Below are positions 8,122-16,786 of a DNA stretch of 64,000 nt, in pieces. The first letter of the stretch is position 1, and each line of letters opens with the position of its first letter. Under the pieces are notes generated by a model. The model saw only the letters and a list, made by a program, of their open reading frames with translations. It was not told the origin of the DNA and did no database searches. Made by a program: the position numbers and the translations under genes. The DNA is from Psychromarinibacter halotolerans (GTDB lineage Bacteria; Pseudomonadota; Alphaproteobacteria; Rhodobacterales; Rhodobacteraceae): contig NZ_JARGYD010000003.1 of NCBI RefSeq assembly GCF_029168315.1, positions 434,001 through 498,000 on the forward strand. The letters are read 5' to 3'.

Positions 8122-9095
8122 GCCGACAGATACCGCTCGGCCAGCATCACCGTGCCGTCTGTGAACCCGTCGCCGAATTCTTGCGCGGTGGGCGTCTCGG
8201 CGTGGCTGGCGATCCACGCGGTCAGTTGCAGGCGGCGCAGCATGACGAAGGTCGGCAGCATCGCCGCGTCCGCGTCCCCCAGCGGCGCCACGGCGCGATA
8301 ACCCTCGACCCAAGCGTCCATCAGCGCGGGGATCTCGGGGGCGTCTTCCATGAAGCTGACGGCGGCGGCAAAGTCGAAGCCGAACCAGCCGAACCCGCAA
8401 TCGTCAAAGTCGATCACCGTCAGCCCGCCCTCGCGGACCAGCAGGTTGGCCAGCCGCAAGTCGGCATGGATCAACCCGAACCGCTCCGGCCCCGTACCCC
8501 ACGCGGCCAGCCGCGCGTCCAGCGCCGCCGACAGCCGATCCAGCACCGCGCGCCCGTCCGGCGTCAGCCCAAGCGCGGCCTGCCACGGCCCCCAGTGCGG
8601 CCGGTCCCCGGCAATGGTGTCGAACGTCCACGTCTTGCGCACGAAACCGGCGGGCTTGTCCCACGCACGCACATGCCCGTGCAGCCGCGCGCTGATGCCG
8701 CCCAGCGTCCGGAAGCCGGGCACAAGGTCGTCGCCGGGGCGCGGTTCGACCCCCTCGGCGAAGGCAAAGGCCACGACGTGGCGCAACTCATCCCCGTGAT
8801 CGAAGGCCCGGACCCGGGCGCCGTCGCGGGTCGGCAGGATCGCCGGTGTCTCGACGATGCCCTGCGCTCGCAATGCCTCGATCCACGCAAGCTCGGACCG
8901 GATTTCATCCTCGGTGTGATAGCCGGGGCGATGGACGCGGAACACCGTGCGCCCGTGCGGCCCGTCCAGCAGGTAAGTCGCGTTCTCCGAGATGGTCAGC
9001 AGCCGCAAGGTGCCCGAAAGGCCCCATTCGGGCAGCAGGCCCTGAACCCCCGCCGCCAACTCCTTCAGCACCGTTTCGCTGTAAACTCCGCCCAT
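8118..9095 (-). CDS. APH-family phosphotransferase (hydroxylysine/homoserine kinase-like)
   Basis: 325 residues from ATG 9095, with GGAAG about 8 nt upstream. The catalytic loop reads LIHADLRLANLL and the Mg-binding Asp lies in VIDFDDCGFGW, the DFDD form seen in hydroxylysine-kinase and homoserine-kinase-II-like APH proteins. The last bases overlap the start of the phospho-lyase-type PLP enzyme. A job phosphorylating the substrate of that enzyme is inferred. It is the first gene of its operon and is divergent from the SDR gene across a 125-bp promoter region. Confidence 0.78.
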   Translation of the reverse strand: MGGVYSETVLKELAAGVQGLLPEWGLSGTLRLLTISENATYLLDGPHGRTVFRVHRPGYHTEDEIRSELAWIEALRAQGIVETPAILPTRDGARVRAFDHGDELRHVVAFAFAEGVEPRPGDDLVPGFRTLGGISARLHGHVRAWDKPAGFVRKTWTFDTIAGDRPHWGPWQAALGLTPDGRAVLDRLSAALDARLAAWGTGPERFGLIHADLRLANLLVREGGLTVIDFDDCGFGWFGFDFAAAVSFMEDAPEIPALMDAWVEGYRAVAPLGDADAAMLPTFVMLRRLQLTAWIASHAETPTAQEFGDGFTDGTVMLAERYLSA

Positions 9096-9220
9096 GCGCC
9101 CAACTTCCGTGCAGTTCCCCCGGTCCCGTCCCTGCGGGGGTGGGACCGTTCCACCCTCTCTCTTCCCTGCCCGTGCGTCAGACGCAAGCATCCGGGCAAA
9201 AGACAGGGAGAGATGACAGG

Positions 9221-10000
9221 ATGCTGACACCGATCACGGGACAGACCGCAATCGTCACCGGCGGCTCGAAGGGTATTGGACGGGGGATTGCACGGGTTTT
9301 CGCCAGAGCAGGCGCGAAGGTCCTTATCGTTGGGCGCGACCTGTCCGCCGCCGAGGCGACAGCGGCAGAGCTGACCGCAGACGGCGGAACCGCGCTGGCC
9401 CATTCCGCCGACGTGTCCGACTGGGACGCCGTACAGGGCATGGTCGCGGCGGCGACCGAAGCGTTCGGTGGCGTGGATATCCTGTGCGCCAACGCGGGTG
9501 CGTTCCCGCAGTCGAAGATGATCGACATGGAGGTCGAGGAATGGGACGCCGTGATGGCCACCAACCTTCGGTCGTCGTTCCTGTGCACCAAGGCCTGCAT
9601 CCCCGCGTTCAAGGCGAAGGGCGGCGGGCGGATCGTTCTGACCTCGTCGATCACCGGCCCGTTCACCGGCTTTCCCGGTTGGACGCACTATGGCGCGTCG
9701 AAATCCGGTCAGCTTGGGTTCCTGAAAACGGCGGCGATGGAGCTGTCGCGCTACAACGTCACGATCAACGCGGTCCTGCCGGGGAACATCGCGACCGAGG
9801 GGCTGGCCGATCTTGGGCAGGACTACCTTGATACGATGGCCGCCTCGATCCCGCTGAAACGGCTGGGCGACCCCGAGGACATCGGCAACGCCGCGCTGTT
9901 CTTCGCATCGAAAGAGGCCGGGTACATCACCGGCCAGACCATCGTGGTGGACGGCGGACAGATCCTGCCAGAGTCGCTGGAAGCCATCGAAGAGATCTAG
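9221..10000 (+). CDS. SDR family NAD(P)-dependent oxidoreductase
   Basis: 259-residue classical short-chain dehydrogenase/reductase. TGGSKGIGRG (residues 13-22) is the cofactor loop, CANAG (89-93) follows, and the catalytic set is Ser in LTSSITG with Tyr157 and Lys161 in YGASK. It resembles 3-oxoacyl-ACP-reductase-like enzymes, but substrate cannot be assigned. It is divergent from the kinase/PLP-enzyme operon, so a role on the aldehyde or alcohol produced there is a reasonable guess only. The ATG lies behind an AGGGAG sequence. Confidence 0.85.
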   Translation: MLTPITGQTAIVTGGSKGIGRGIARVFARAGAKVLIVGRDLSAAEATAAELTADGGTALAHSADVSDWDAVQGMVAAATEAFGGVDILCANAGAFPQSKMIDMEVEEWDAVMATNLRSSFLCTKACIPAFKAKGGGRIVLTSSITGPFTGFPGWTHYGASKSGQLGFLKTAAMELSRYNVTINAVLPGNIATEGLADLGQDYLDTMAASIPLKRLGDPEDIGNAALFFASKEAGYITGQTIVVDGGQILPESLEAIEEI

Positions 10001-10033
10001 GCCGCCGCCGCAAGCTACAGGCGCAACCAAGCC

Positions 10034-10055
10034 CCTCCCCCCGACTGGGGGGAGG
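10034..10055. terminator. GC-rich hairpin between convergent genes
   Basis: A perfect 9-bp stem (CCTCCCCCC, loop GACT, GGGGGGAGG) follows the SDR stop by 33 nt and faces the convergent Sco gene. There is no U-tract, so factor-independent termination is uncertain; the position fits a transcription barrier. Confidence 0.4.
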
Positions 10056-10078
10056 TAAGGGAGGGGGGGGGAGGTAAG
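10047..10078 (+). repeat. G-rich 13-bp direct repeat
   Basis: GGGGGGAGGTAAG occurs at 10047-10059 and again at 10066-10078, the second copy inside a run of nine Gs. The first copy is also the right arm of the hairpin at 10034-10055. The tract could form a G-quadruplex; function unknown. Confidence 0.6.
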
Positions 10079-10092
10079 TTAGGAAGGGCCCG

Positions 10093-10686
10093 TCAGGCCC
10101 CGATCATCCGCCGGATCTTTGCCACCGCGCGGTCAAAGCCTTCACCATAGCCGACCGGCTCGAAGAACCGGCCATCTTCGTCGAACAACAGCACGCTGGC
10201 CGAATGGTCCATCGTGTAATCGCCGCCTTCCAGCGGGACCTTCGCAGAGTAGACCATGAACGCCTTCTCGGCCTTCTTGACCTCTTCCGGCGTCCCGGTC
10301 ACGCCGACCGTTCCGGGCACCCAGCCGACATAGTCGCCCAGCACCTCGGTCGTGTCCCGCTCGGGGTCGACGGTCACGAAGAAAACGCGCAACTCCTCGC
10401 CATCGGCGGCAAGCTCGTCCTGCCAGCCGGCGACATCCCCCAGCGTGGTCGGGCAGACCTCGGGACAATGGGTAAAGCCGAAGAACACCGCCGTCGCGCC
10501 GCCCTTCAGGCTGTCTTGCGTGAAGGGCTGACCGTCCGTGGTGACCAATTCATAGTCTCCCACGCCCAGCCCGTCGCTGACGCGCGCCTCGATCTGCGGC
10601 GCCACGAACCTGAAGTAGGCAAACGCAAGCAGCGCGATTGCCGCCGCGGCCCAGAGAATTCCGATGAATACCCGGTTTCTGGTCAT
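10093..10686 (-). CDS. SCO1/SenC family copper chaperone
   Basis: 197 residues: one N-terminal membrane anchor (about residues 7-25) and a periplasmic thioredoxin-like domain. The copper site is FTHCPEVCPTT (Cys74, Cys78) with a distal histidine in TMDHSAS (His161). Sco proteins deliver copper to, or reduce, the CuA site of cytochrome c oxidase. It follows the YcnI-PCuAC fusion gene by 6 bp and is the last gene of a copper-delivery operon. Confidence 0.92.
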   Translation of the reverse strand: MTRNRVFIGILWAAAAIALLAFAYFRFVAPQIEARVSDGLGVGDYELVTTDGQPFTQDSLKGGATAVFFGFTHCPEVCPTTLGDVAGWQDELAADGEELRVFFVTVDPERDTTEVLGDYVGWVPGTVGVTGTPEEVKKAEKAFMVYSAKVPLEGGDYTMDHSASVLLFDEDGRFFEPVGYGEGFDRAVAKIRRMIGA

Positions 10687-10692
10687 CCGTTT

Positions 10693-11712
10693 TCACTCCT
10701 TGCCGGTGTCGGCCATGTGGCCGTGATCGTGCTGCATCGTGCCGTTGCCCGGCCCTTTGGCGTTCGGCGCGCCGATCAGCAGCGGCACAACGACCTCGCC
10801 CGCGTTCTCGAATTCCAGCGTGACCTCTAGGGTCTCACCTTCGACAAGCGCGCCGGTCAGGCCCATGAACATCAGGTGATAGCCGCCGGGCTTCAGATCA
10901 ACCGTCTCGCCCGCAGGAAGCGGCAGGCCGTCCGAAAGCTTGCGCATCCGCATGACGTCGCCGTCCATCGCCATCTCGTGGATCTCGACACGTTCGGCCG
11001 CGTCGGAACTGGCAGAGACAAGGCGGTCGGCGGCGCCCGCGTTCTCGATGGTCAGGAAGCCACCACCAACGGGGGCGTTCGGCAGCGTCGCACGCGAGAA
11101 GCCGCCCGTCAGCGTCAGGTCTCCGGCGACCACCGACCCGTCGTTTGTCATGGCGACCGCGTCATGGTCTTGCCCGTGTGCATGGCCGTGGCCCTGCCCC
11201 GTCGCACCCGCGACGACCCGCGCGTTGGGCGCGGGGTTCGGCACGCCATCGGCGCCGGTGATGTCGGTCCAGTCAGATGTTCCGTTCGCGCAGTACTGCA
11301 TCACCGGCAGGTACAGGATCGTGCCGGGCGTCACGTCGGGGCCGATGGCCGCGCGGACGGTGAACTCGTCGTACCACCCATCTTCAAGATTGCCGCCAGA
11401 CCACGTGACCTTGCGCACGCCTTCGGTCATTTCGGCGCCGTGGTTCATATAGGGGGTCGCATACGCGCCGGTTTCGGTCGACAGCTCCCACCCGGCCTTG
11501 GGCATCGGCTTGGCGTTGTAGACGCCATCGGGCAGCGTCAGTTCGACGGTGTGGGTCGCTTCGCCATCACAGCCGTGCGGCACGCGGACGGTCAGCTTCG
11601 TCGTGGCACCTGCGGTGACTTCGCTTTGCGCAAGCGTCGAATGCGCAAGGGCGGCGGCCCCGGACAGCGCAAGCGCAAGGGCCGGGACGAAGGTCAGGGA
11701 AAGAAGTTTCAT
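10693..11712 (-). CDS. YcnI (DUF1775)-PCuAC (DUF461) fusion copper chaperone
   Basis: 339 residues with a signal peptide (cleavage after about LAHS or ALA-H, so the mature protein begins with the N-terminal His typical of YcnI). The first half (to about residue 165) is DUF1775. A His-rich linker (GQGHGHAHGQDHD) then leads into a PCuAC domain carrying the H-x-M ... M ... H-x-M pattern (HEMAMDGDVMRM ... GYHLMFM). The tail is again His/Met rich. PCuAC hands Cu(I) to the CuA site together with Sco, which is encoded next. Fusion of both copper modules in one polypeptide is notable. ATG 11712 was chosen because it starts the signal peptide. Confidence 0.88.
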   Translation of the reverse strand: MKLLSLTFVPALALALSGAAALAHSTLAQSEVTAGATTKLTVRVPHGCDGEATHTVELTLPDGVYNAKPMPKAGWELSTETGAYATPYMNHGAEMTEGVRKVTWSGGNLEDGWYDEFTVRAAIGPDVTPGTILYLPVMQYCANGTSDWTDITGADGVPNPAPNARVVAGATGQGHGHAHGQDHDAVAMTNDGSVVAGDLTLTGGFSRATLPNAPVGGGFLTIENAGAADRLVSASSDAAERVEIHEMAMDGDVMRMRKLSDGLPLPAGETVDLKPGGYHLMFMGLTGALVEGETLEVTLEFENAGEVVVPLLIGAPNAKGPGNGTMQHDHGHMADTGKE

Positions 11713-11795
11713 GGTCGCTCCAAGGGTCGCAGCCGGCTGCGCCGGTCTGCCATTGATCACCACCCGCACGATGGCGGGCCAAAACGAGGGGGATC

Positions 11796-12152
11796 TCAGG
11801 CCGTGCGTGGAGGAGCGCGCGCTGTTCTGTGCAACCCGTGCGTCTGCGGGCCGGTGACAAGATCGAGCGACAGGTCGGCAACGAAGCGATGCACCACCCG
11901 CGAGGCCGCAGGCGTGAAGGCCATGCTCTGCGCCTCTGGCAGCTTGTGGCAGAACGGGCAGTCGTGGACATGCGCCGGGCCGTCATCGGTCTGGCACAGA
12001 TCCGCAAGGCTTCCGCCCAGCGCCGCAAGCGAGGCTTCCGCCATCATCGTGTCGCGGTCCGGCCCCATCTGCCGTGCTGACAGCGCGCCCGACACGACAA
12101 GCGTGACAGCCAACAGCAGCCCGAACAGGATATGAGGCCAGGATCTGGTCAT
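11796..12152 (-). CDS. DUF2946-like small secreted or membrane protein
   Basis: 118 residues with an N-terminal hydrophobic segment (about residues 7-25) and a Cys/His cluster HVHDCPFCHK (residues 61-70) plus Cys53. This fits the DUF2946 pattern of small proteins found beside copper genes. It lies 83 bp upstream of the YcnI-PCuAC fusion on the same strand, so a metal-binding or accessory role in the copper operon is inferred. Confidence 0.7.
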   Translation of the reverse strand: MTRSWPHILFGLLLAVTLVVSGALSARQMGPDRDTMMAEASLAALGGSLADLCQTDDGPAHVHDCPFCHKLPEAQSMAFTPAASRVVHRFVADLSLDLVTGPQTHGLHRTARAPPRTA

Positions 12153-12286
12153 GCGGCGATCTCTATCGCGAACCCACGGTCGAACGAAAGAGAGAGATTG
12201 TCACAGCACCCCCCAAGCCGCTCGGCATCTGTGCATCGCTCCGCGCCGCCGCTAGGCTGCACGGCAGTCAACTGGAGACCGCCACG

Positions 12287-12904
12287 ATGACCGCCACCCT
12301 GCTGATCGCCACGCTGGACGTGCTTGGCACCTTCGCCTTCGGGCTAAGCGGCGCGCTTGTCGCGGTGCGCCGCAAGCTGGACCTGTTCGGCATCGTTGTG
12401 TTGGCCGTCGCGACGGGCGTGGCTGGCGGCATGGTCCGCGACATCCTGCTGGGCGACACGCCGCCCGCCGCGTTGCGCACGCTGACTCCGCTGGGCGTGG
12501 CCGCCGGGGCGGGGCTGTGCGTGTTCTTCCTTGGCCCGGTGATCAACCGCCTGCGCCGCCCGGTCATGGTGCTGGATGCGCTGGGGCTGGGCGTGTTCTG
12601 CGTCGCGGGATGCCACAAGGCGCTGGAGTTCGGCCTAGCGATCCCGGGCGCGGTGCTACTGGGCGTGATGACGGCGGTCGGCGGCGGCATGTTGCGCGAT
12701 ATGCTGGCCGCCGAGGTGCCCCGCGTGCTGCATGAAGAGGTCTATGCCCTTGCCGCGCTGGCGGGCGCGCTGACATATGCGGTCGCGCTGCGGTCCGGCA
12801 TGCCCGCCATCCCGGCGACGGTCGTCGCGGCCCTGCTGGCGGTGGCGCTGCGGCTGGCCAGCGTCCGGTTCGGCTGGCGTCTTCCCCGCGCGCCGTGGGG
12901 CTGA
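12287..12904 (+). CDS. TRIC/UPF0126 family cation channel-like membrane protein
   Basis: 205 residues with about seven hydrophobic helices made of two repeated halves. Family signatures are FAFGLSGALVAVRRKLDLFG and GVFCVAGCHKAL, together with GGMVRDILLG and GGGMLRDMLA, one per repeat. Relatives (YicG/UPF0126) form trimeric intracellular cation (TRIC) channels; a few were annotated as glycine transporters. It is divergent from the copper operon and convergent with tdm; no functional link is evident. Confidence 0.87.
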   Translation: MTATLLIATLDVLGTFAFGLSGALVAVRRKLDLFGIVVLAVATGVAGGMVRDILLGDTPPAALRTLTPLGVAAGAGLCVFFLGPVINRLRRPVMVLDALGLGVFCVAGCHKALEFGLAIPGAVLLGVMTAVGGGMLRDMLAAEVPRVLHEEVYALAALAGALTYAVALRSGMPAIPATVVAALLAVALRLASVRFGWRLPRAPWG

Positions 12905-12923
12905 AAGCCACGGCGCTGCCGGG

Positions 12924-15272
12924 TCAGTAAAGGCCCTTGGCCCGGCTTTTGGTCGGGTCGAAATGCGGGAACGGGACCACCGTCGCGGGCAGCCGCTTTT
13001 GGTGGCCGTCCAGCCGACCGATCTCTAGCACCTCGTCCATTTCGCCATGCGGCATGTTTACCCGCGCCAGCGCGATCACCCGGTTCAGCACAGGCGACCA
13101 CACCGCCGAGGTGACGACCCCGACCTGCACCCGGCCCGCGCGGACGCAGTCGCCGTGCGACGGCACCTCGCGTCCCTCCAGCACAAGCCCCACCAGCCGC
13201 CGCTGCGGGCTGGCCTTGCGCGATTCCAGCGCGGTGCGGCCGGCAAAGTCGTCCTGCTTGGACTTGAGCGGCACGGTAAAGCCGATGCCCGCCTCGAACG
13301 GATCGGTCTGGTCGTCGAACTCGTGGCCCGCAAAGGCCAGCCCCGCCTCGACTCGCAGCACGTCCAGTGCGGCAAGACCCAAAGGCAGCATGCCCTTCGG
13401 CGCGCCCACCGCCCAGATCGCATCCCAGACCGCGCGGGCGTCTTTCGGGTGGCAGAACACCTCATAGCCCAGTTCGCCGGTATAGCCGGTCCGGCTGATC
13501 ATCACCGGCACCCCGTCAAACCCGCCGATCCGCGCGATGGTGAAACGGAACCAGCCCAGCTCGTCGACCGTGGGCCGCGCGGGCGGGGTCCAGAACACCT
13601 CGGACAGGATCTCGCGGCTCAGGCGTCCCTGCACCGCGACGTTGCACAGCTGGTCGGTCGAGGTGCGGACATGCGCGTTCAACCCCAGCGCCGCCGCCCG
13701 TTCGCGCAGGAACAGCCCGCTGTCGTCGGTGCCACCGATCCAGCGGAAGGCATGGTCGGACATGCGGAACACGGTGCCGTCGTCGATCATCCCGCCGTGG
13801 TCGGCACACACGGCGGTATAGACCACCTGCCCAACCGCGAGCTTCGCGATGTTGCGGGTCACGCTGGCCTGCAGCAACGCCTCGGCGTCGGGGCCGGTCA
13901 CCTCGTACTTGCGCAGGGGCGACAGGTCCATGATCGCGGCCTTCTCGCGGCAGGCCCAGTATTCGTCCTGCCAGCCCGCCCGCGTGGCATTCGCCAGCCA
14001 GTAGCCTTGGTATTCCACGAAATCACGGGTGTGCTGCGCGAAGCAGTCGTGAAACCCGGTTTCCTTGGTCATTTCCACATCGTCCTCTGGTCGCTTGCGC
14101 CATCCGATGGCCCGCTGAAAGCTTTCCTCGGGGCGGTACGTGCGCAGCTGGATGTCGGTCGGATTCCAGCCATTGGCCGGGTCTATGTCGTCGGGACAGG
14201 CGGTCGAGACGCAGACAAGATCGGTCAGCGCCCGCACCATCACGTAGTCACCCGGCCGCGACCAAGGCTCGTCACCGACGATCCCGTGGTCCGCATCGAT
14301 CATCGTGTTGAAGAAGAAGTTGATCGCAGGCCACCCGGCGCGCGGCCGGACGCCGTAGGCCGCAAGCCCCGCGTTGATGTTGTCGGTGCAGTTGCGGTGC
14401 CCGAAATATCCCATGTCCTCGTAATACCGCGAGGTGCAGGCCAGCCCGAAGGTGTCGTGACGGCCGACAGTATCCTGCACGACCTCGACCAGCGGCTCGA
14501 AATCCACGGTCCAGAACTTCGAATGCAGACCCGGAAGCGGATAGGCGGTGCCGGTCATCGACCGGGTCGCGGTCGGGTCGATCTCGCGGTCGGTCCCGGC
14601 GTCCAGCGCGCGTTTCGAGAACGCCTGAAAGTCCGAGCATTCGCGCCCCTGCACGTCGAGGATCTGAATCCACGTCCCCGCCGGCACCTCGTAGACATGC
14701 GCCTCGCCCGGCTGGATGTTCACGTCCAGCACCGGGTCCGCCAACGGATCGGGCGGCGCATGGCGCGTTCGCGCCTCGCCCGTGTCGGCGCGGCGCAGGT
14801 ACAGCAGGATGTCGGTCGGGGTGTCGTTGTCTTCGGGCGACATCGGCCCGCCGGGGGCCGCGACGATCAGCAGACCGTCCCCCGCCGCGACCCATGCCAC
14901 GCTGTCGTTCGGGCGGCTTTCGGGCCCGAACGCGGCAACGCCCAGCGCCTGCCCCAGATCGAACCCCGCCCGTTCCAGCGCGCGCCGCACCACCCGGCCC
15001 GACCGGCTGTCCAGCGACCGGCGCAGCCCGTCCGGCACCCAGTCCGCCGCCTTGCCGATCAGCCCCGCATCGCAGCGCCCATCGGGGCGGAAGGCCACGA
15101 CTTCGGCGCGCTGCCCGCCCTCGCGGTCGACCAGCGTGATCTCGTCGCCTGCCCGGATCTCGACCGCGCGGCTGCCACCGCCCGGCACCGGAAGCCGTTC
15201 GACCCCCGGCGGCAGGACCGGCAGGCCGGGCGCGACGACGCCCGACCGCGCAAAAGGCGTCTCCAGCCCCAT
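12924..15272 (-). CDS. tdm: Trimethylamine N-oxide demethylase (TMAO aldolase)
   Basis: 782 residues with an N-terminal DUF1989 domain (to about residue 350) and a C-terminal GcvT-type tetrahydrofolate-binding domain. This is the architecture of Tdm, which splits TMAO into dimethylamine and formaldehyde and passes formaldehyde to tetrahydrofolate. The DUF1989 part keeps the expected Cys/His clusters (DVQGRECSDFQAF, GYFGHRNCTDNIN, STACPDDIDPANGWNPTDI), likely zinc ligands. The GcvT part ends with typical YTGELGYEVFCHP and FEAGIGFTVPLK stretches. It follows tmm with a single base between stop and start, so both pathway steps are co-expressed. Confidence 0.93.
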   Translation of the reverse strand: MGLETPFARSGVVAPGLPVLPPGVERLPVPGGGSRAVEIRAGDEITLVDREGGQRAEVVAFRPDGRCDAGLIGKAADWVPDGLRRSLDSRSGRVVRRALERAGFDLGQALGVAAFGPESRPNDSVAWVAAGDGLLIVAAPGGPMSPEDNDTPTDILLYLRRADTGEARTRHAPPDPLADPVLDVNIQPGEAHVYEVPAGTWIQILDVQGRECSDFQAFSKRALDAGTDREIDPTATRSMTGTAYPLPGLHSKFWTVDFEPLVEVVQDTVGRHDTFGLACTSRYYEDMGYFGHRNCTDNINAGLAAYGVRPRAGWPAINFFFNTMIDADHGIVGDEPWSRPGDYVMVRALTDLVCVSTACPDDIDPANGWNPTDIQLRTYRPEESFQRAIGWRKRPEDDVEMTKETGFHDCFAQHTRDFVEYQGYWLANATRAGWQDEYWACREKAAIMDLSPLRKYEVTGPDAEALLQASVTRNIAKLAVGQVVYTAVCADHGGMIDDGTVFRMSDHAFRWIGGTDDSGLFLRERAAALGLNAHVRTSTDQLCNVAVQGRLSREILSEVFWTPPARPTVDELGWFRFTIARIGGFDGVPVMISRTGYTGELGYEVFCHPKDARAVWDAIWAVGAPKGMLPLGLAALDVLRVEAGLAFAGHEFDDQTDPFEAGIGFTVPLKSKQDDFAGRTALESRKASPQRRLVGLVLEGREVPSHGDCVRAGRVQVGVVTSAVWSPVLNRVIALARVNMPHGEMDEVLEIGRLDGHQKRLPATVVPFPHFDPTKSRAKGLY

Positions 15273-15273
15273 G

Positions 15274-16629
15274 CTATTCGCCCGGAACCGGTTCCGGTGC
15301 GGTCAGGTAGCTTTCCAGCGAATCGTCCAGCGCGTCCTTCCACGGCGTGTGGTGCGGCGGCGCCATCGTGCCGGTCAGGGGCGAGACATAGCCGTGGTTG
15401 CGGAAGGTCATGATCCCCTTCTTCTTGTGCTTCTTCCACTGGAAGAACGCCTCGTTCGCACCATCCACGTTGAACGACGGATAGTCCGTCTCGGCGATCA
15501 GCTCTTTCACGTAGTCGCCTTGGTACACGATAGCGCCATAGTCGTCGGCCACGGCATCCTCGTCCGCCTGACGCTGTTTCCAGTCGGCCTCCATCGCGGC
15601 GGCGTCCGGCAGGGCGATCTTGCCCATGATACAGTCCCGCACCCACCACGCCTGCGCGTCGAACATGTTGAAGGTGAACCACTGGTCCTGCATGCCCAGA
15701 TAGAACAGCTTCGGATTCTTGACCCAGACGACGCCCTTGTACAGGTCGCTTGCCGCAAGCCGGTTCGCCGTCTTCAGCCGCAGGTCGTCGGGCAGGAACG
15801 GGAAGTGGTGCTTGTAGCCGGTGCACAGGATGATCGCGTCGACCTCTTTGCTGGTGCCGTCCTTGAAGAAGGCGGTCTTTCCCTCGACCTTCACAAGCGC
15901 CGGAACCTCTTGCCAGTTCTCGGGCCAGTCGAACCCCATCGGTGCCGTCCGGTGCGCGACCGTGATCGACTTCGCGCCGTACTTCCAGCATTGCGACCCG
16001 ATGTCCTCGGCCGAGTACGACGTGCCGAGGATCAGGATGTCCTTGCCCTCGAACTCGCGCGCGTCGCGGAAGTCATGGGCGTGCAACACACGTCCGTTGA
16101 AGCTTTCGAACCCGGGATAGTACGGCACGTTAGGGACCGAGAAATGCCCGGTCGCGACGATGACGTGATCGAAGGTCTCGCGGGTTTCGGTGTCGGTCTC
16201 GCAATTTCGGGCGACGACCGTGAACAGACCCGTCGAATCGTCAAAGCTTACGTCCCGCACCACGGTCGAGAACTGGATCCAGTCGCGGACGCCCGCCGCC
16301 TTCACGCGACCCTCGATATAATCGAACAGCACGGCGCGCGGCGGATAGCTGGCGATCGGCTTGCCGAAATGTTCGTCGAAGGAATAGTCGGCGAACTCCA
16401 ACCCTTCCTTCGGGCCGTTCGACCACAAATAGCGATACATAGAGCCGTGGCAGGGGTTGCCGTATTCGTCGACGCCGGTGCGCCAGTCGTACCGCCACAA
16501 TCCGCCCCAGTCGGCCTGCTTCTCGTAGCAGACGATCTCGGGGATCTCCTCGCCCTTCATCTTTGCCGACTGAAACGCCCGTAGCTGTGCAAGCCCGGAC
16601 GGTCCTGCTCCGATCACGCATATCCGCAT
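15274..16629 (-). CDS. tmm: Trimethylamine monooxygenase (flavin monooxygenase)
   Basis: 451 residues. Features are the FAD loop GAGPSG (residues 7-12), the bacterial FMO fingerprint FNGRVLHAHDF (FxGxxxHxxxF), and the NADPH loop GTSYSAED. Long stretches (RYLWSNGPKEGLEFADYSF, then MFYLGMQDQWFTFNMFDAQ-like sequence) match characterised roseobacter Tmm closely from memory. The enzyme oxidises trimethylamine to TMAO using NADPH and O2. ATG 16629 has AGGGA 9 nt upstream; an in-frame ATG at 16653 behind GAGG would add eight residues and is also plausible. The promoter region is shared with the divergent amidotransferase operon. Confidence 0.95.
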   Translation of the reverse strand: MRICVIGAGPSGLAQLRAFQSAKMKGEEIPEIVCYEKQADWGGLWRYDWRTGVDEYGNPCHGSMYRYLWSNGPKEGLEFADYSFDEHFGKPIASYPPRAVLFDYIEGRVKAAGVRDWIQFSTVVRDVSFDDSTGLFTVVARNCETDTETRETFDHVIVATGHFSVPNVPYYPGFESFNGRVLHAHDFRDAREFEGKDILILGTSYSAEDIGSQCWKYGAKSITVAHRTAPMGFDWPENWQEVPALVKVEGKTAFFKDGTSKEVDAIILCTGYKHHFPFLPDDLRLKTANRLAASDLYKGVVWVKNPKLFYLGMQDQWFTFNMFDAQAWWVRDCIMGKIALPDAAAMEADWKQRQADEDAVADDYGAIVYQGDYVKELIAETDYPSFNVDGANEAFFQWKKHKKKGIMTFRNHGYVSPLTGTMAPPHHTPWKDALDDSLESYLTAPEPVPGE

Positions 16630-16668
16630 GGCATAAATTCCCTGTTGGCCCATGTTTTCCTCATGCTC

Positions 16669-16703
16669 GAAAATTTTCACTGTCAGGCAAGAAAAATTCT
16701 TGC
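16669..16703. promoter_or_regulatory. Palindromes in the tmm/amidotransferase promoter region
   Basis: GAAAATTTTC (16669-16678) is a perfect palindrome, and GCAAGAA-AAA-TTCTTGC (16687-16703) is a 7-bp inverted repeat with a 3-nt spacer. Both sit in the 157-bp gap between the divergent starts of tmm and the amidotransferase gene, where an operator is expected. Confidence 0.4.
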
Positions 16704-16786
16704 GGCGGCCAGTTTTGAGTGGAAGTTTTCCGGTACACGCAGAAAAGCTGCCCAAGAGTCGGGCAGCCGCACGATCGAGGGGCAGA

